Notes: a model not told the origin generated them from the letters alone. DNA of 59,025 nucleotides from Spirochaetia bacterium (GCA_029880285.1 JAOUOS010000017.1:1-59025); one strand, 5' to 3'; numbered from the stretch's first letter, positions 24,839 through 34,828 are shown. Program-made: numbers and translations.

Positions 24839-25606
24839 TTATTTGTCTTCAAGAAAATCTGCGACTAGTTTAATGTTATCTTTTAAAGATTCCGCGAGAT
24901 CTCTATTGATATTGTCATCATTGGTTATAGGGCTTATGTCAATTAATCCATCATTATTTGAATCTTCAGCTGTAGTTAAATCAATACCGCTTAAGAGATT
25001 ATCTAAATTTATATCGACTAATAAACCGGTGGTGTTCTCGTTAACTTCAATACCCGCATCGCTTTGAATTTCTATATTTTCGCTGGTATCGTGGTGCATT
25101 ATAAAATTGGTGCCATTGATTGTTCCCGCGATGTAAATAGAACGATCATAGAGCACATGATTTGTGTCTATATCGGTTGATTTATGAAGAACAAATCTTA
25201 CCTTTTTATATGTACCTGCTGTGATTTCACCCGAACCTATTGTTTCGGTTAAGCTTTGTGTATCGTTTAACAAATCAATTTGAAAAGGGCCGGTAAATTC
25301 AATTTCTGAGTTTGTGGCGTTTAACTTATCGAGCTTGATGTCTCGAAAAGACATTTGAAAATCGGTGATCACAACTCCGTTACCAGCATCATAAGCATAT
25401 AGTTTATCGCCCACGATAATATCTAAAAATTTTTCAAAGATATTTTTATTAAAGGCTGTGGTCTGAGCGCTTGATGTTCTCATCTTTAATGACACATTAT
25501 TTGTTGATAAATCACCTATTGATAAATCATCTATTGTTGTTTCGGTACTGCAACTTACAGAAAAAACAAAAAAGATTATCATTAATGTTTTTATATTCTT
25601 TTTCAT
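24839..25606 (-). CDS. DUF4382-like lipoprotein 1 of a tandem pair
   Basis: A 255-residue lipoprotein with signal peptide and lipobox FSVSC (around residue 19). It carries the same blocks as its neighbour: NIFEKFLDIIVGDKLYAYDAG, GPFQIDLLNDTQSLTET, GTYKKVRFVL, IYIAGTINGTNF and DSNNDGLIDISPIT. GGAG lies about 10 bases before the ATG. The pair probably arose by tandem duplication. Surface or periplasmic location is expected; function is unknown. Confidence 0.8.
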   Translation of the reverse strand: MKKNIKTLMIIFFVFSVSCSTETTIDDLSIGDLSTNNVSLKMRTSSAQTTAFNKNIFEKFLDIIVGDKLYAYDAGNGVVITDFQMSFRDIKLDKLNATNSEIEFTGPFQIDLLNDTQSLTETIGSGEITAGTYKKVRFVLHKSTDIDTNHVLYDRSIYIAGTINGTNFIMHHDTSENIEIQSDAGIEVNENTTGLLVDINLDNLLSGIDLTTAEDSNNDGLIDISPITNDDNINRDLAESLKDNIKLVADFLEDK

Positions 25607-25802
25607 GTTATTTTACTCCTTTAGTTTGCTTTTTATTGCGCAAATTATATTGCACTGTGATAGTATATAAACAACGGAAAAAAAAGACAAAAAAAGCAAT
25701 GGACCTGTTATGTTTTTTTTGGCATTTCATTTTATAAATAGATATATTATCTCTAATTACTTTTTGTAAAATTTCTATAAAAAACGAAAAAGTTGTTCTA
25801 AA

Positions 25803-27353
25803 GTGAATTATTTTTATTCATTCATTATTGTAATATACATAGTTGATATTCTTGCTCTGTTTTATTATGGAATTCATTTGTATATTCTGGTTTTTTTATA
25901 TCTAAAAAACAAGAAAAACTGCAAGACAAATAATGAAGAATTGGAAGTTTTAATAAAAAAAATGAAGAAATGGCCCAAGGTTACAATTCAGCTGCCTATT
26001 TTTAATGAATATTATGTTGTTGAAAGACTTATTAAATCGGTTTGTCAAATAGATTATCCTAAATCAAAATTACAAATACAGGTATTAGATGATTCTACTG
26101 ATGAAACGCGGTTTGTGGCACGAAAACTGGTAAAAGAATATAAACAAAAAGGTTTTGATATTCAATATATTCATAGAGAAAATAGAGAAGGTCATAAAGC
26201 GGGCGCGCTAAAAGAAGCTCTCAAAAAAGCAAAAGGAGAATTTATTGGTATTTTTGACGCCGATTTTATTCCTCCTCGTGATTTTTTTAAAAAAACAGTA
26301 CCTCATTTTTATAAAAATAACAAACTGGGTATGGTTCAAACGAGATGGGGACATACAAACCAAGATTATTCATTATTAACAAAAGCGCAAAGCATAGGCA
26401 TAGACGGACATTTTATAATTGAACATACCGCGAGAAACGGCAGCGGCTTATGGATGAACTTTAACGGCACAGCCGGGGTATGGCGAAAAAAATGTATTCT
26501 TGACGCCGGAGACTGGCATTATGATACATTAACCGAAGATTTTGATTTGTCATATCGCGCCTTATTAAAGGGATGGAAATTTCAATACTTGTATGATATT
26601 ATATCGCCCGCTGAATTGCCGCCTACTATTTCGGCTTTTAAAAGCCAGCAGTTTAGATGGGCCAAAGGCTCTATTCAAACCTGTAAGAAACTTTTGCCAA
26701 AAATATTCAAAAGTAAAAATCCATTAAAAGTAAAATTAGAGGCGGGCACTCATCTTTTAGGATATACGGTACATCCGCTTATTGTATTAAATGTACTTTT
26801 AACATTGCCAGTTTTATTTTTTAGAACGCAAAATGAATTTCTTTCAACAACAGTAATATATTCGGCTGCCATGATTCTGGCTGTTTCAACTTTGGCCCCG
26901 GTAATTTTTTACGCGGTATCGCAAAAAGCATTATATAAAAACTGGCTAAATCGTATGAGACATATGCCGGCTCTTACCATGATTGGTACCGGTATTGCCC
27001 TAAATAATACAAAGGCATGGTTTGAGGCCATTTTGGGCAAGAAATCTGCTTTTATACGAACTCCCAAGTTAAAAATTGATACTACTGAAGAAAAAGTAAT
27101 TAATAAGATGAAATATAATAATTTTAAGCTGGATGCAATGATCTTACTTGAGTTCTCTTTAGGGGTATATATATTATTTACATTCATTATTGCCATAATG
27201 GCAGAGAAATATATTATTTCTCCTTTTTTATTATTATACAGCGCCGGTTTTTTTTATGTATGCTATCTTGCCGTATCTGATAATTTAAAGAGTTTTTTCT
27301 ATGAAAAAAAACAAAAATATATCATTCACAAGATAATTAGAAGTAAAGCCTGA
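25803..27353 (+). CDS. Cellulose-synthase-like family 2 glycosyltransferase
   Basis: A 516-residue processive glycosyltransferase in the inner membrane. Layout: an N-terminal hydrophobic segment (about 5-35), GT-A domain with VTIQLPIFNE, DDSTDET, FDADFIPP and TEDFDLSYRA, the processivity motif QQFRWAKG at about residue 281, then four C-terminal membrane helices. It resembles CslA/mannan- and glucan-synthase-like enzymes. It lacks a visible PilZ domain. The start is GTG. It heads a plus-strand block with a TM/coiled-coil protein, a FlgD-Ig protein and a barrel-TPR protein, which suggests polysaccharide synthesis and export. Confidence 0.9.
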   Translation: MNYFYSFIIVIYIVDILALFYYGIHLYILVFLYLKNKKNCKTNNEELEVLIKKMKKWPKVTIQLPIFNEYYVVERLIKSVCQIDYPKSKLQIQVLDDSTDETRFVARKLVKEYKQKGFDIQYIHRENREGHKAGALKEALKKAKGEFIGIFDADFIPPRDFFKKTVPHFYKNNKLGMVQTRWGHTNQDYSLLTKAQSIGIDGHFIIEHTARNGSGLWMNFNGTAGVWRKKCILDAGDWHYDTLTEDFDLSYRALLKGWKFQYLYDIISPAELPPTISAFKSQQFRWAKGSIQTCKKLLPKIFKSKNPLKVKLEAGTHLLGYTVHPLIVLNVLLTLPVLFFRTQNEFLSTTVIYSAAMILAVSTLAPVIFYAVSQKALYKNWLNRMRHMPALTMIGTGIALNNTKAWFEAILGKKSAFIRTPKLKIDTTEEKVINKMKYNNFKLDAMILLEFSLGVYILFTFIIAIMAEKYIISPFLLLYSAGFFYVCYLAVSDNLKSFFYEKKQKYIIHKIIRSKA

Positions 27354-27461
27354 AAATCATGAGCAATATAATGTATTTACGCTTTTATCATGTTTCTAAG
27401 GCTGTAATTGTCTAACAAATATAACGATTTTTGCCGATAATTAAACGAAAAAACCTTATAT

Positions 27462-28883
27462 ATGTTATATAAAACTAAAAAACAAATATTTCATTTTATT
27501 AGAATTATTCTTTTTATAATCGCATCTGTTGTATTTTATACAATAATGGCGCATCAAAATAAACTGCCCGCCTTATTTGAAAAATATACTGGTGAAATTG
27601 TTCGTGAAAAAACAAAATCCTATTATAATGAATTTTTTCTAGAAAAATCAGAAGTTGAATTAGTTACAGAAAAAGAACGATTGAAAAACAAATTCTTCTG
27701 GGATTCAATAGATTATATATCAAGAGAACCCGGTTATATTAAAGCTTCTGATATATTAAATTCTATTGCTTCAAATATTGAAAATTTACCAAAAAATAAA
27801 ATAAATAATCTGCTTGATTTAAAATCTGATCCGGCTCTTGTAAGCTGGCTTTCAAACCAGAAAGGAAATTTTGCCAGTTTATATCGTTATGAAGTTATTA
27901 GAAAAATAGATTCTTACCGGTATATTTCAAGCTGGGCGGTTTTAGATGAAAATAAAAAAGTTATCTGGAGTTCAAAAGGTTACAAAGCATCCCATATAGA
28001 ACTTGAAATGGAAGAAAATAATGTAAGCGCAGCTGTCGACAGGTTTACAATCGCGGTAGAGAAAGATAAAAAAATAATTGGTTATATGCAGGGCATTTGG
28101 GATATATGGAAGTTTCCTGACCTTCCTTTTGCCGGTAATCAGGGCAGTGGAATTTTTGGATTTATCATAAATCATGAAAATAAAATTATATCACCTTCGT
28201 TTATACCGGCAGCGTACCAAAGGTTTACCGCAGAAAATTCAACAAAATATATTGGACTATACGGAGGCAGAATGTATCCGTATAGATTTATAACTAAAAC
28301 CGCGGGTAATATTAATATTCTTTTGATATATCCTTCTGTTTCTTTTGCTTTTTATATATTTAAAGTTCTTCTTTATTTTTTTATTTTAATAGCGGTCTTA
28401 GTATTCATAAGATATATTAAAAAATTACGTGTTTTATTAAAAGAAAGTGGTATTTTATCTCAAAAGAAATGGTTAGAAGAAAGCTTAAAGCAGGCGCTTA
28501 CTTTAAATCAAAATACAGTAGAACTTGCGGCACAAAGCCAAAGTTTAATACATACGATAAAACAAAGAGAACAGCTTACATTAGCGGGCCTTGCGAATAA
28601 AATTACTATGCTTCCTAATATGCTGGCAGAAAGCATTCAGCCTGCTTCTCAAAAATCTTTAAAACTTTTGGGTGAAGTAATACTATCTGGAAAAGAATTA
28701 TATGAAAAGCCGGTTAAAAAAAGTTTTACGCAATTGCAAGAAATACCTTCTTTAACTGAAAGCCGCTTTATTCATGACGATGAAGAAATTAAAGATAAAA
28801 AAATTAAAATAACAGAAATGCCTGATAAAGTAAAAGATATTGAAATAGAAAAAAGAAGAGAAGATGATAAGAAGAGAAAATAA
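27462..28883 (+). CDS. Two-helix membrane protein with extracytoplasmic sensor-like domain (N-terminal part of a frameshifted gene)
   Basis: 473 residues: membrane helix at about 13-31, an extracytoplasmic region of about 250 residues with a Cache-like look (WAVLDENKKVIWSSKG), a second helix at about 283-305, then a cytoplasmic coiled-coil-rich part. It ends in a Lys/Asp/Glu-rich stretch (…RREDDKKRK). The -1 frame immediately continues the same Lys/Glu-rich composition into the next reading frame. One missing A in the AAAA run at 28877-28880 would explain the break. No enzymatic motif is seen. Confidence 0.72.
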   Translation: MLYKTKKQIFHFIRIILFIIASVVFYTIMAHQNKLPALFEKYTGEIVREKTKSYYNEFFLEKSEVELVTEKERLKNKFFWDSIDYISREPGYIKASDILNSIASNIENLPKNKINNLLDLKSDPALVSWLSNQKGNFASLYRYEVIRKIDSYRYISSWAVLDENKKVIWSSKGYKASHIELEMEENNVSAAVDRFTIAVEKDKKIIGYMQGIWDIWKFPDLPFAGNQGSGIFGFIINHENKIISPSFIPAAYQRFTAENSTKYIGLYGGRMYPYRFITKTAGNINILLIYPSVSFAFYIFKVLLYFFILIAVLVFIRYIKKLRVLLKESGILSQKKWLEESLKQALTLNQNTVELAAQSQSLIHTIKQREQLTLAGLANKITMLPNMLAESIQPASQKSLKLLGEVILSGKELYEKPVKKSFTQLQEIPSLTESRFIHDDEEIKDKKIKITEMPDKVKDIEIEKRREDDKKRK

Positions 28884-29170
28884 TTATAGAGCAGCCTGAA
28901 GATGAAGAGTATAAAATTAAAGAAGAAAATATCTTCTTAGATAAAGAACCAGAAGAAGATTCTAATATAATTATAGATGAAAAAATTGTTTTCGAAGATA
29001 GTATTGAAAAAGAAACTGATGAAGAACTAAAAAAAGAAACAACGGAACTTAAAGAAGAAACGCAAAAATTAAAAGAAGAAGCTGAAAAAATAAAAACAGA
29101 ATTAAAAGAATTAAAAGAAGAGTCAAAAAAAGAAAAAGAGAAAATTGAAAAAGATGAAAGTATTTTAGAT

Positions 29171-30637
29171 TTGCGTAAAAAATTGGAAGAACTTTCGAAA
29201 AAAATAGAAGAAAAAGACAAAATAGAAATAATAGATGATGATAAAAAAGAAAAATTAGATAAAGAACCAGAAGAACTGGTTGAACAAGAAGAAACTATTT
29301 TAGAAAAGAAGAAAAAAGATGAGCCGCTTATTTCAATTTTTAATCTGGCGCCTCATGATTTATACACGGTAAAAGAAACCAGACTAGAACCCAAAGAACC
29401 TGTAGTTGAAGAAAAAGCACCGGCAATAGATGTCGATGAAGAGGTAAAATCAGAAGAAATATCAGTTTCTGTAGTTGAAGAAAAAGCACCGGCAATAGAC
29501 GTAGATGAAGAGGCAAAACCAGAAGAAGTATCAGTTTCTGTAGTTGAAGAAAAAGCACTGGCAATAGACGTAGATGAAGAGGCAAAACCAGAAGAAGTAT
29601 CAGTTTCTGTGGTTGAAGATAAGATACCGAAAGAAGATATAGAACCTGTTCCTGTTGAAAAAACAACAGAAGAAAAACCCGAAATTCCTGAAGACAGCGG
29701 TTATACTGAAAAAGAGATTGTTGATGAACTATCAAGCAAAGATTTATTTGAAAAAAATGAAGAAAAAACGCGAAAAGAAAAGAAAGAACCTGGCGTAGTT
29801 GAAGAAGAGATAAGATTAACCGAGGCTGAAAAAAGTGAATATATTGAAATTAAAGACAATATTCCTGATTCTGATATTGTACCTATAAAACACGCCGAAG
29901 AGGTAGATCATATTCCGTCTTTAGAAGAAATTACGTTAACAACATTAGATAAAGAACCGGATGAAATAAAAAAGAAAGAAAAAGAAAAGGAAGACATAAA
30001 AGAGATAACGATAGAGGCGAAGAAAATTGAAGAAAAAGAGCCGGCAGAGAGCTATAAAGAAGAAGAAATAAAGTCTTCTACTTTTGTTGATGAAAAAGAA
30101 AAAGAATTACTTACGGAACAAAAAGAAATTTCTATATCAGAAGAAAAAACAGAAAAGAAAGATGATTTTCAACTTATTAAAAGAAGAAAGAGAAGAAGAA
30201 AAAAGAAAAAGAAAAAAATTACCGATGTTGTGAACATAAAAAAAGAAGAAAACTTAGTAGAGAATTTAGCTGAAAAGATTTATTATAAAATTGAAAATAA
30301 AATTAAAACCGATTTTGAAGATGCAAAACATAAATCAGAACAAAAACAAAAAACTTATACTGATAAAAAACTAAAAATAAAACAAAAAGAAACTGAAAAA
30401 GAATATCCGCAGGAAGAAGATGTAATTAAAGAAGAAATCATAAAAGAATCTCATTCTGTAGAAGAAAGTGAGACTTTACCAAAAACGGCCCCCAAAGAGC
30501 CAGATAAATCTGAAAAAGAAAAAAGCAGATATTACCACGGTCGTGAAGAAATTATTCCTCTTTTTATTGCCGATGAATCTGAAGAGCATGATTCAGACAC
30601 TTTAGAAAAAAATGAGAAGCTAAAAAAAGCGGTCTAA
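29171..30637 (+). CDS. Lys/Glu-rich low-complexity protein (C-terminal part of a frameshifted gene)
   Basis: A highly charged, mostly unstructured protein of Lys, Glu, Asp and Val, with basic clusters (KRRKRRRKKKKKK near residue 340) and predicted coiled coil. The same frame is open back to 28871 with no ATG, GTG or TTG before TTG 29171, and that stretch encodes the same kind of sequence. Independent initiation is therefore unlikely, and the part from 28871 probably continues the 27462 protein. It contains three 23-residue tandem repeats. Nothing enzymatic is visible; a scaffolding or spacer role is a guess. Confidence 0.62.
   Translation: MRKKLEELSKKIEEKDKIEIIDDDKKEKLDKEPEELVEQEETILEKKKKDEPLISIFNLAPHDLYTVKETRLEPKEPVVEEKAPAIDVDEEVKSEEISVSVVEEKAPAIDVDEEAKPEEVSVSVVEEKALAIDVDEEAKPEEVSVSVVEDKIPKEDIEPVPVEKTTEEKPEIPEDSGYTEKEIVDELSSKDLFEKNEEKTRKEKKEPGVVEEEIRLTEAEKSEYIEIKDNIPDSDIVPIKHAEEVDHIPSLEEITLTTLDKEPDEIKKKEKEKEDIKEITIEAKKIEEKEPAESYKEEEIKSSTFVDEKEKELLTEQKEISISEEKTEKKDDFQLIKRRKRRRKKKKKKITDVVNIKKEENLVENLAEKIYYKIENKIKTDFEDAKHKSEQKQKTYTDKKLKIKQKETEKEYPQEEDVIKEEIIKESHSVEESETLPKTAPKEPDKSEKEKSRYYHGREEIIPLFIADESEEHDSDTLEKNEKLKKAV
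29402..29608 (+). repeat. Three 69-bp in-frame tandem repeats
   Basis: Three adjacent 69-base units encode 23-residue repeats of the form VVEEKAPAIDVDEE…VSVS; units 2 and 3 are nearly identical, and a partial fourth (VVEDK) follows. The length is a multiple of three, so unit number can change without breaking the frame. Confidence 0.9.
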
Positions 30638-30689
30638 TAAAAAAGACTATACGTTTTATATATAAGAATATATATTATTTATTAAGTTT

Positions 30690-31109
30690 ATGAGATATAA
30701 AAAAATTATAAAATATATTTTTATTTATACCCTTTGTATTTTTGTATTATTGTTTGATAACATTACCGCTGTCACACAGCAAACATACAGGGGAGAAGGT
30801 TTATTATGTTTTCCCTCTCCCTATGTTCCTTCTGAGGGAAGTTTAAGTATTTTATTTGATATGACATCGAGCGGCAAGGTAACGCTAATCATTTATGATA
30901 ACAGGGGAAATTTAGTTAAAGAGGTGTTAAAAGATGTATCTGTGAATACCGGTTCTTCTTCGCAGAGCATTATTGAAACATGGGACGGTAAAAATAAAAA
31001 TGGAAATACTGTTTCATCTGGTGTTTATACCGTGATTTTAGAAGTTGATTATACGCAAGATTCAGTTAAAGATTATAAATCTGTTTTTAGATTTGTTCTT
31101 TTTAGATAA
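30690..31109 (+). CDS. Secreted FlgD-Ig-like domain protein
   Basis: A 139-residue protein with a signal peptide (about 1-28) and one FlgD-type Ig-like fold: FPSPYVPSEG, VTLIIYDNRGNLVKEVL, then TWDGKNKNGNTVSSGVYTVIL, the classic WDGxNxxGxxxxxGxY pattern. Such domains occur at the end of large secreted proteins or alone beside PorV-type barrels. It precedes the barrel-TPR gene by 34 bases, so the two are probably co-transcribed. Its partner is unknown. Confidence 0.82.
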   Translation: MRYKKIIKYIFIYTLCIFVLLFDNITAVTQQTYRGEGLLCFPSPYVPSEGSLSILFDMTSSGKVTLIIYDNRGNLVKEVLKDVSVNTGSSSQSIIETWDGKNKNGNTVSSGVYTVILEVDYTQDSVKDYKSVFRFVLFR

Positions 31110-31143
31110 ATATTATAAAAGAATTGAAGAGATTTAGTTTTTA

Positions 31144-34100
31144 ATGAAAAATAATAAAGAGAAAAAAAATAATTATTTGAACTCAATAAAATTTAAAAAA
31201 TTAGTATTTGTAATTATACTTGGTATAAGCTTATTTTATAATAATCTTTCAGCTGTAACGGGCGGTGTTTCTCAAACTTATTATATGGAAGAAATTTCTG
31301 CCGCTTCTCAATTGTCGCAGGGTACCAGCGGAATAAGTCCTGATCTCGGTCAAATGTGGTATAATGCCGCCGCCCTTTATCCTTTTATTGAGGGCAGAAA
31401 TTTTTCGTTAGCGTATGTTTTTCCTGCGGTAAATTTTGTTGCTCCCGAAGATTTTAATGAAAACTTTTTATTTTTAGGATACGCGTGGCCGGGTAGTAAA
31501 TCAAAATACGCCTTAGGATTCTCATATCTTGGTTATAGAGGTTTAAGAACGTATGATGCAAACGGTAATTACGCGGGTGAATACAGCTCTTCAGAATTTT
31601 TGTTTGGATTTTCTCATTACTGGGAACTATTTTCATGGTTGTATTTTGGTGAGACCTTGAAGGCTTTTTATTTTAATTATTATTACGCGAAATCTACGGC
31701 GGCGTCTATAGATTTAAGCATGTTTGTTTCTCCTTTATCTTTTTTTGATATTGGTTTGAGTATTGATAATTTTTGGGCAACGGATATGAAATTTGCCGTA
31801 GAACAGGAATCTTTACCTGTTACCGCGAGATTTTCCAGCGTACTGCATTATTTTGACCGTAAAATTCAGCTTTTTTATGACTTAGTATATACAATGCCGG
31901 TTTATCATAATTATAATCTTTTGCCCGAACACAGGGTAGGGCTGGGCGTTGATGTCTACAAAGGGTATTTAAAATTAAGAGCGGGTTATGACGGTGAGAA
32001 CATAAGCGCCGGAATTGGTTCTACTTTCAGGAATTATCATATATCGGCGGCCTATATGCCTTCTTACGTGCAAGATTTAGTAGCTGTAACTGTAACTTTT
32101 GATATAGATACAAAAGGTTTTGGTCCTTTCGGTAGACCTGAAAATTTGCCAGCGACAAATGTTGAAGAAGAACTAATGGAATTCTATAGAGGAATTGAAA
32201 GCTATACAGAGGGAAAACATAAAGAAGCATATGATAAATTTACCAAGGTATTAACATTAAACCCAGAGCATGAACTGGCCATGAAATATCGAGAAAGAGC
32301 CGAGCTACATCTTAAAACAAACACTAACTGGTTAGATGAAGAACATAAAAAACTTATAGCCCTTCATAAAGAATTAGCCAGAAAATATGAGTCTCAAGGT
32401 AATTACGGCGAGGCCATAAACGAATGGCGAAGCATACTAGAAATTGATCCTACTGATTCAGAGGCGCGGCCTAATGTAGATAGAATAAAAAAATTAGTAG
32501 ATTCAAAAGTTCAGGCGCATCATAAAGAAGGTTTAAATCAGTATGCCTTAAATGATAAACTAAAAGCAATAGATTCTTTTACGCAGGCTTTAAATTATAA
32601 TCCTGAATATGAGCCCTCTAAAAATTGGCTTATAAAAATAAAACAGGAATTATCAAGAGAAGAATTAAGAGAAAGAGAGTATATTGAAAGGCAAAATAAA
32701 GCGCATGTTTATTTTAACCGCGGATTAAGTTATTTTGGCAAGAAATCATATGAAGAGGCTATTTTATCTTTTGATGAAACATTAAAGTTAGATCCCGAAC
32801 ATCAAGACGCAAAAAAATATAGAAAACTATCAATGGAAGAATGGGAGGCCGATAAACTAGGGTTAAGGGGGCTTGACGCGGCTAATTCATTTTATGAAAA
32901 AGGTATGAAAAATTATACCGAAGAGAAATATTATTCAGCGGTTAAAGATTTTGAAAAGTCAATAAAGGCCCATCCCGCGCATAAAGACGCGAAGGTAATG
33001 CTGCCAAAAGCTGTAAAACAGCTTGAAATTCAAGTAAAGCCATTTTTAATAGAAGGTAAAAAATCTTATCAATTAAAAAAATTCGCGTCAGCTCAGGAGC
33101 AATTTTCATCTGTTAAAAAACTTCATCCCGAACATGAAGAGGCGCTTGAGTATTTAGAAAGAATTAGAAAAGAGTCGGCAGCTACTATAGAATTTCACTT
33201 AATAGAGGGTAAAAAAGCTTTTAATAAAGGTGAAGACGATAATTTAACCAAGAGTTTTTCTAAATCAATTTTTCATTTTGATGAAGTTTTAAAGCTGGAC
33301 CCCGGCCATGAAACTGCACTTGAGTTCTTAAAAAAAGCTCAGGAAAAAGTTAAAAATCAGGTAGACGGTTTGCATGAAGAAGCCATGGTTTTTTATAATA
33401 AAAATGATTATAATCCCGCCTTAAAAAAATGGGATCAGGTTCTTGATATTGACCCGGCGAATTCATTGGCTCAAAAATATATTGATGATATAAAAAATAA
33501 GCAAAAAGACGCAAAGTTCGGTAAACTTATAGATAACTGGCAGACAAAAGCAGTTCAATATTTTCAAAATAAAGATTATGAAAAATCTCTTGGATTTATC
33601 GCGAAAATCTTAGAGGTTGATCCTAAGCATAGAAAAGCACTTGAACTTAAACAAATGTGTTCAGACGAAAAAGAAAGAGAAAAATCACAGGATAAAATAG
33701 CGTCTCTTTTTATAAATGGGGTTAAAGCGTATAAAAAAAGGGACTATGAAGACGCGATTGCGAGCTGGCAAGAGGTAAAAAAGGTAGATCCGCAAAATGT
33801 TCTTGTTGAAAAGTATATTGCTAAAGCCAGAGAAGGTATTAAAACGCGTAAAATTATAGATTTCGTAAACGGGAAAAAATACTATGATCAGGGTAACTGG
33901 ATACTTGCAAAAACTTTTTTTGAAAAAGCAATAAAAGTAGATCCTTCAAACAGTAATGCCCGCAATTTACTGCAAGATACGCTTGATCGTTTAGAAGAAG
34001 AAAGACAACAGTTTTTACAGGAAGGCGATAAGTTTATGCGTGAGAGTAAATATGAAGAGGCTGTTCAAGCTTACTTAAGCGCCTACCGGCTTGATAATCA

Positions 34101-34782
34101 AACAGAAACTTTTAACAAAAAAGAAGCGGCGTTAAAAGCAAAAAAATATTTTGATGAAGGTGTAGAGCAGTTTAATAAAAGAAACTTTGGTTTATGTCTT
34201 GATGTTTTTTCTCGAGTTTTAGCTATTAATCCGTTTGATAAAAAAGCCAGGGATTATGTAGCAAAATCAAAAGAAAAAGGGAAAAATCAGATAAAAACAT
34301 GGCTAGAAAGAGCAGATTTAGCGTTAAAAAGAAAAGACTATAAAACAGCGTACTCTTTATATGTGTCTGTTAACCAAATAGATGAAACAGATAAAACCGC
34401 TATTAAAGGTATTCAAGAATCAAAAATTGAATTAAGAAAAAAAGCAGCCGTGCCTTATAGAGAAGGTAAAGAAGCGCTGGCTATAAAAAACTATACTTTA
34501 GCCATGGAAAAATTTAACCTTGTTGAAGAGATTATGAGTGATTATGAAGATACGAATAAACTTTTATCAGAAGCTAGAACAAAATTGCAGACAAAAAGAA
34601 AAGAGTCTTCTAAAAAAACCGCGGCTTCATCTGAAGATAACGCGAATATAAACAGAGGGATATTTTTATATCGCCAGGGAAAATATAAAGAAGCCATTGA
34701 TGTATGGAACAGTGTTCCAAAAACTTCTGAAGCGTATTCTAAAGCTCAAAAATATATTGCCAGAGCTAAATTAAAGCTGTAA
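31144..34782 (+). CDS. Outer-membrane PorV/UPF0164-like barrel fused to a long TPR domain
   Basis: A 1212-residue exported protein. A signal peptide (about 15-40) is followed by a Tyr/Phe-rich beta-barrel of about 290 residues resembling PorV/UPF0164 (PDLGQMWYNAAALYP, LGFSYLGYRG, HRVGLGVDVYKGYLKLRAGYD). From about residue 345 there are more than a dozen TPR units (pattern Y…ALxxFxxxLxLDPxHxxAxxY), interspersed with coiled helices, to the C-terminus. In BcsC-type exporters the order is the reverse, TPR then barrel. A role in polysaccharide export or envelope assembly with the upstream GT2 is inference. Confidence 0.82.
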   Translation: MKNNKEKKNNYLNSIKFKKLVFVIILGISLFYNNLSAVTGGVSQTYYMEEISAASQLSQGTSGISPDLGQMWYNAAALYPFIEGRNFSLAYVFPAVNFVAPEDFNENFLFLGYAWPGSKSKYALGFSYLGYRGLRTYDANGNYAGEYSSSEFLFGFSHYWELFSWLYFGETLKAFYFNYYYAKSTAASIDLSMFVSPLSFFDIGLSIDNFWATDMKFAVEQESLPVTARFSSVLHYFDRKIQLFYDLVYTMPVYHNYNLLPEHRVGLGVDVYKGYLKLRAGYDGENISAGIGSTFRNYHISAAYMPSYVQDLVAVTVTFDIDTKGFGPFGRPENLPATNVEEELMEFYRGIESYTEGKHKEAYDKFTKVLTLNPEHELAMKYRERAELHLKTNTNWLDEEHKKLIALHKELARKYESQGNYGEAINEWRSILEIDPTDSEARPNVDRIKKLVDSKVQAHHKEGLNQYALNDKLKAIDSFTQALNYNPEYEPSKNWLIKIKQELSREELREREYIERQNKAHVYFNRGLSYFGKKSYEEAILSFDETLKLDPEHQDAKKYRKLSMEEWEADKLGLRGLDAANSFYEKGMKNYTEEKYYSAVKDFEKSIKAHPAHKDAKVMLPKAVKQLEIQVKPFLIEGKKSYQLKKFASAQEQFSSVKKLHPEHEEALEYLERIRKESAATIEFHLIEGKKAFNKGEDDNLTKSFSKSIFHFDEVLKLDPGHETALEFLKKAQEKVKNQVDGLHEEAMVFYNKNDYNPALKKWDQVLDIDPANSLAQKYIDDIKNKQKDAKFGKLIDNWQTKAVQYFQNKDYEKSLGFIAKILEVDPKHRKALELKQMCSDEKEREKSQDKIASLFINGVKAYKKRDYEDAIASWQEVKKVDPQNVLVEKYIAKAREGIKTRKIIDFVNGKKYYDQGNWILAKTFFEKAIKVDPSNSNARNLLQDTLDRLEEERQQFLQEGDKFMRESKYEEAVQAYLSAYRLDNQTETFNKKEAALKAKKYFDEGVEQFNKRNFGLCLDVFSRVLAINPFDKKARDYVAKSKEKGKNQIKTWLERADLALKRKDYKTAYSLYVSVNQIDETDKTAIKGIQESKIELRKKAAVPYREGKEALAIKNYTLAMEKFNLVEEIMSDYEDTNKLLSEARTKLQTKRKESSKKTAASSEDNANINRGIFLYRQGKYKEAIDVWNSVPKTSEAYSKAQKYIARAKLKL

Positions 34783-34828
34783 TATAAAATATTCTTGACC
34801 ATATTGATATAAGCTTTACAGCTGACTT

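Noticed and set aside
24652..24873. Plus-strand frame between the two DUF4382-like lipoproteins
   Set aside because: It runs through the terminator of the opposite-strand gene and has AT-driven composition with no family signal.
28804..29220. Minus-strand Ser/Phe-rich frame in the frameshift region
   Set aside because: Antisense shadow of Lys/Glu codons; the plus frame continues the composition of the membrane protein.
29340..29735. Minus-strand frame rich in Leu/Gln repeats
   Set aside because: It is the antisense shadow of the 69-bp repeats in the charged protein.
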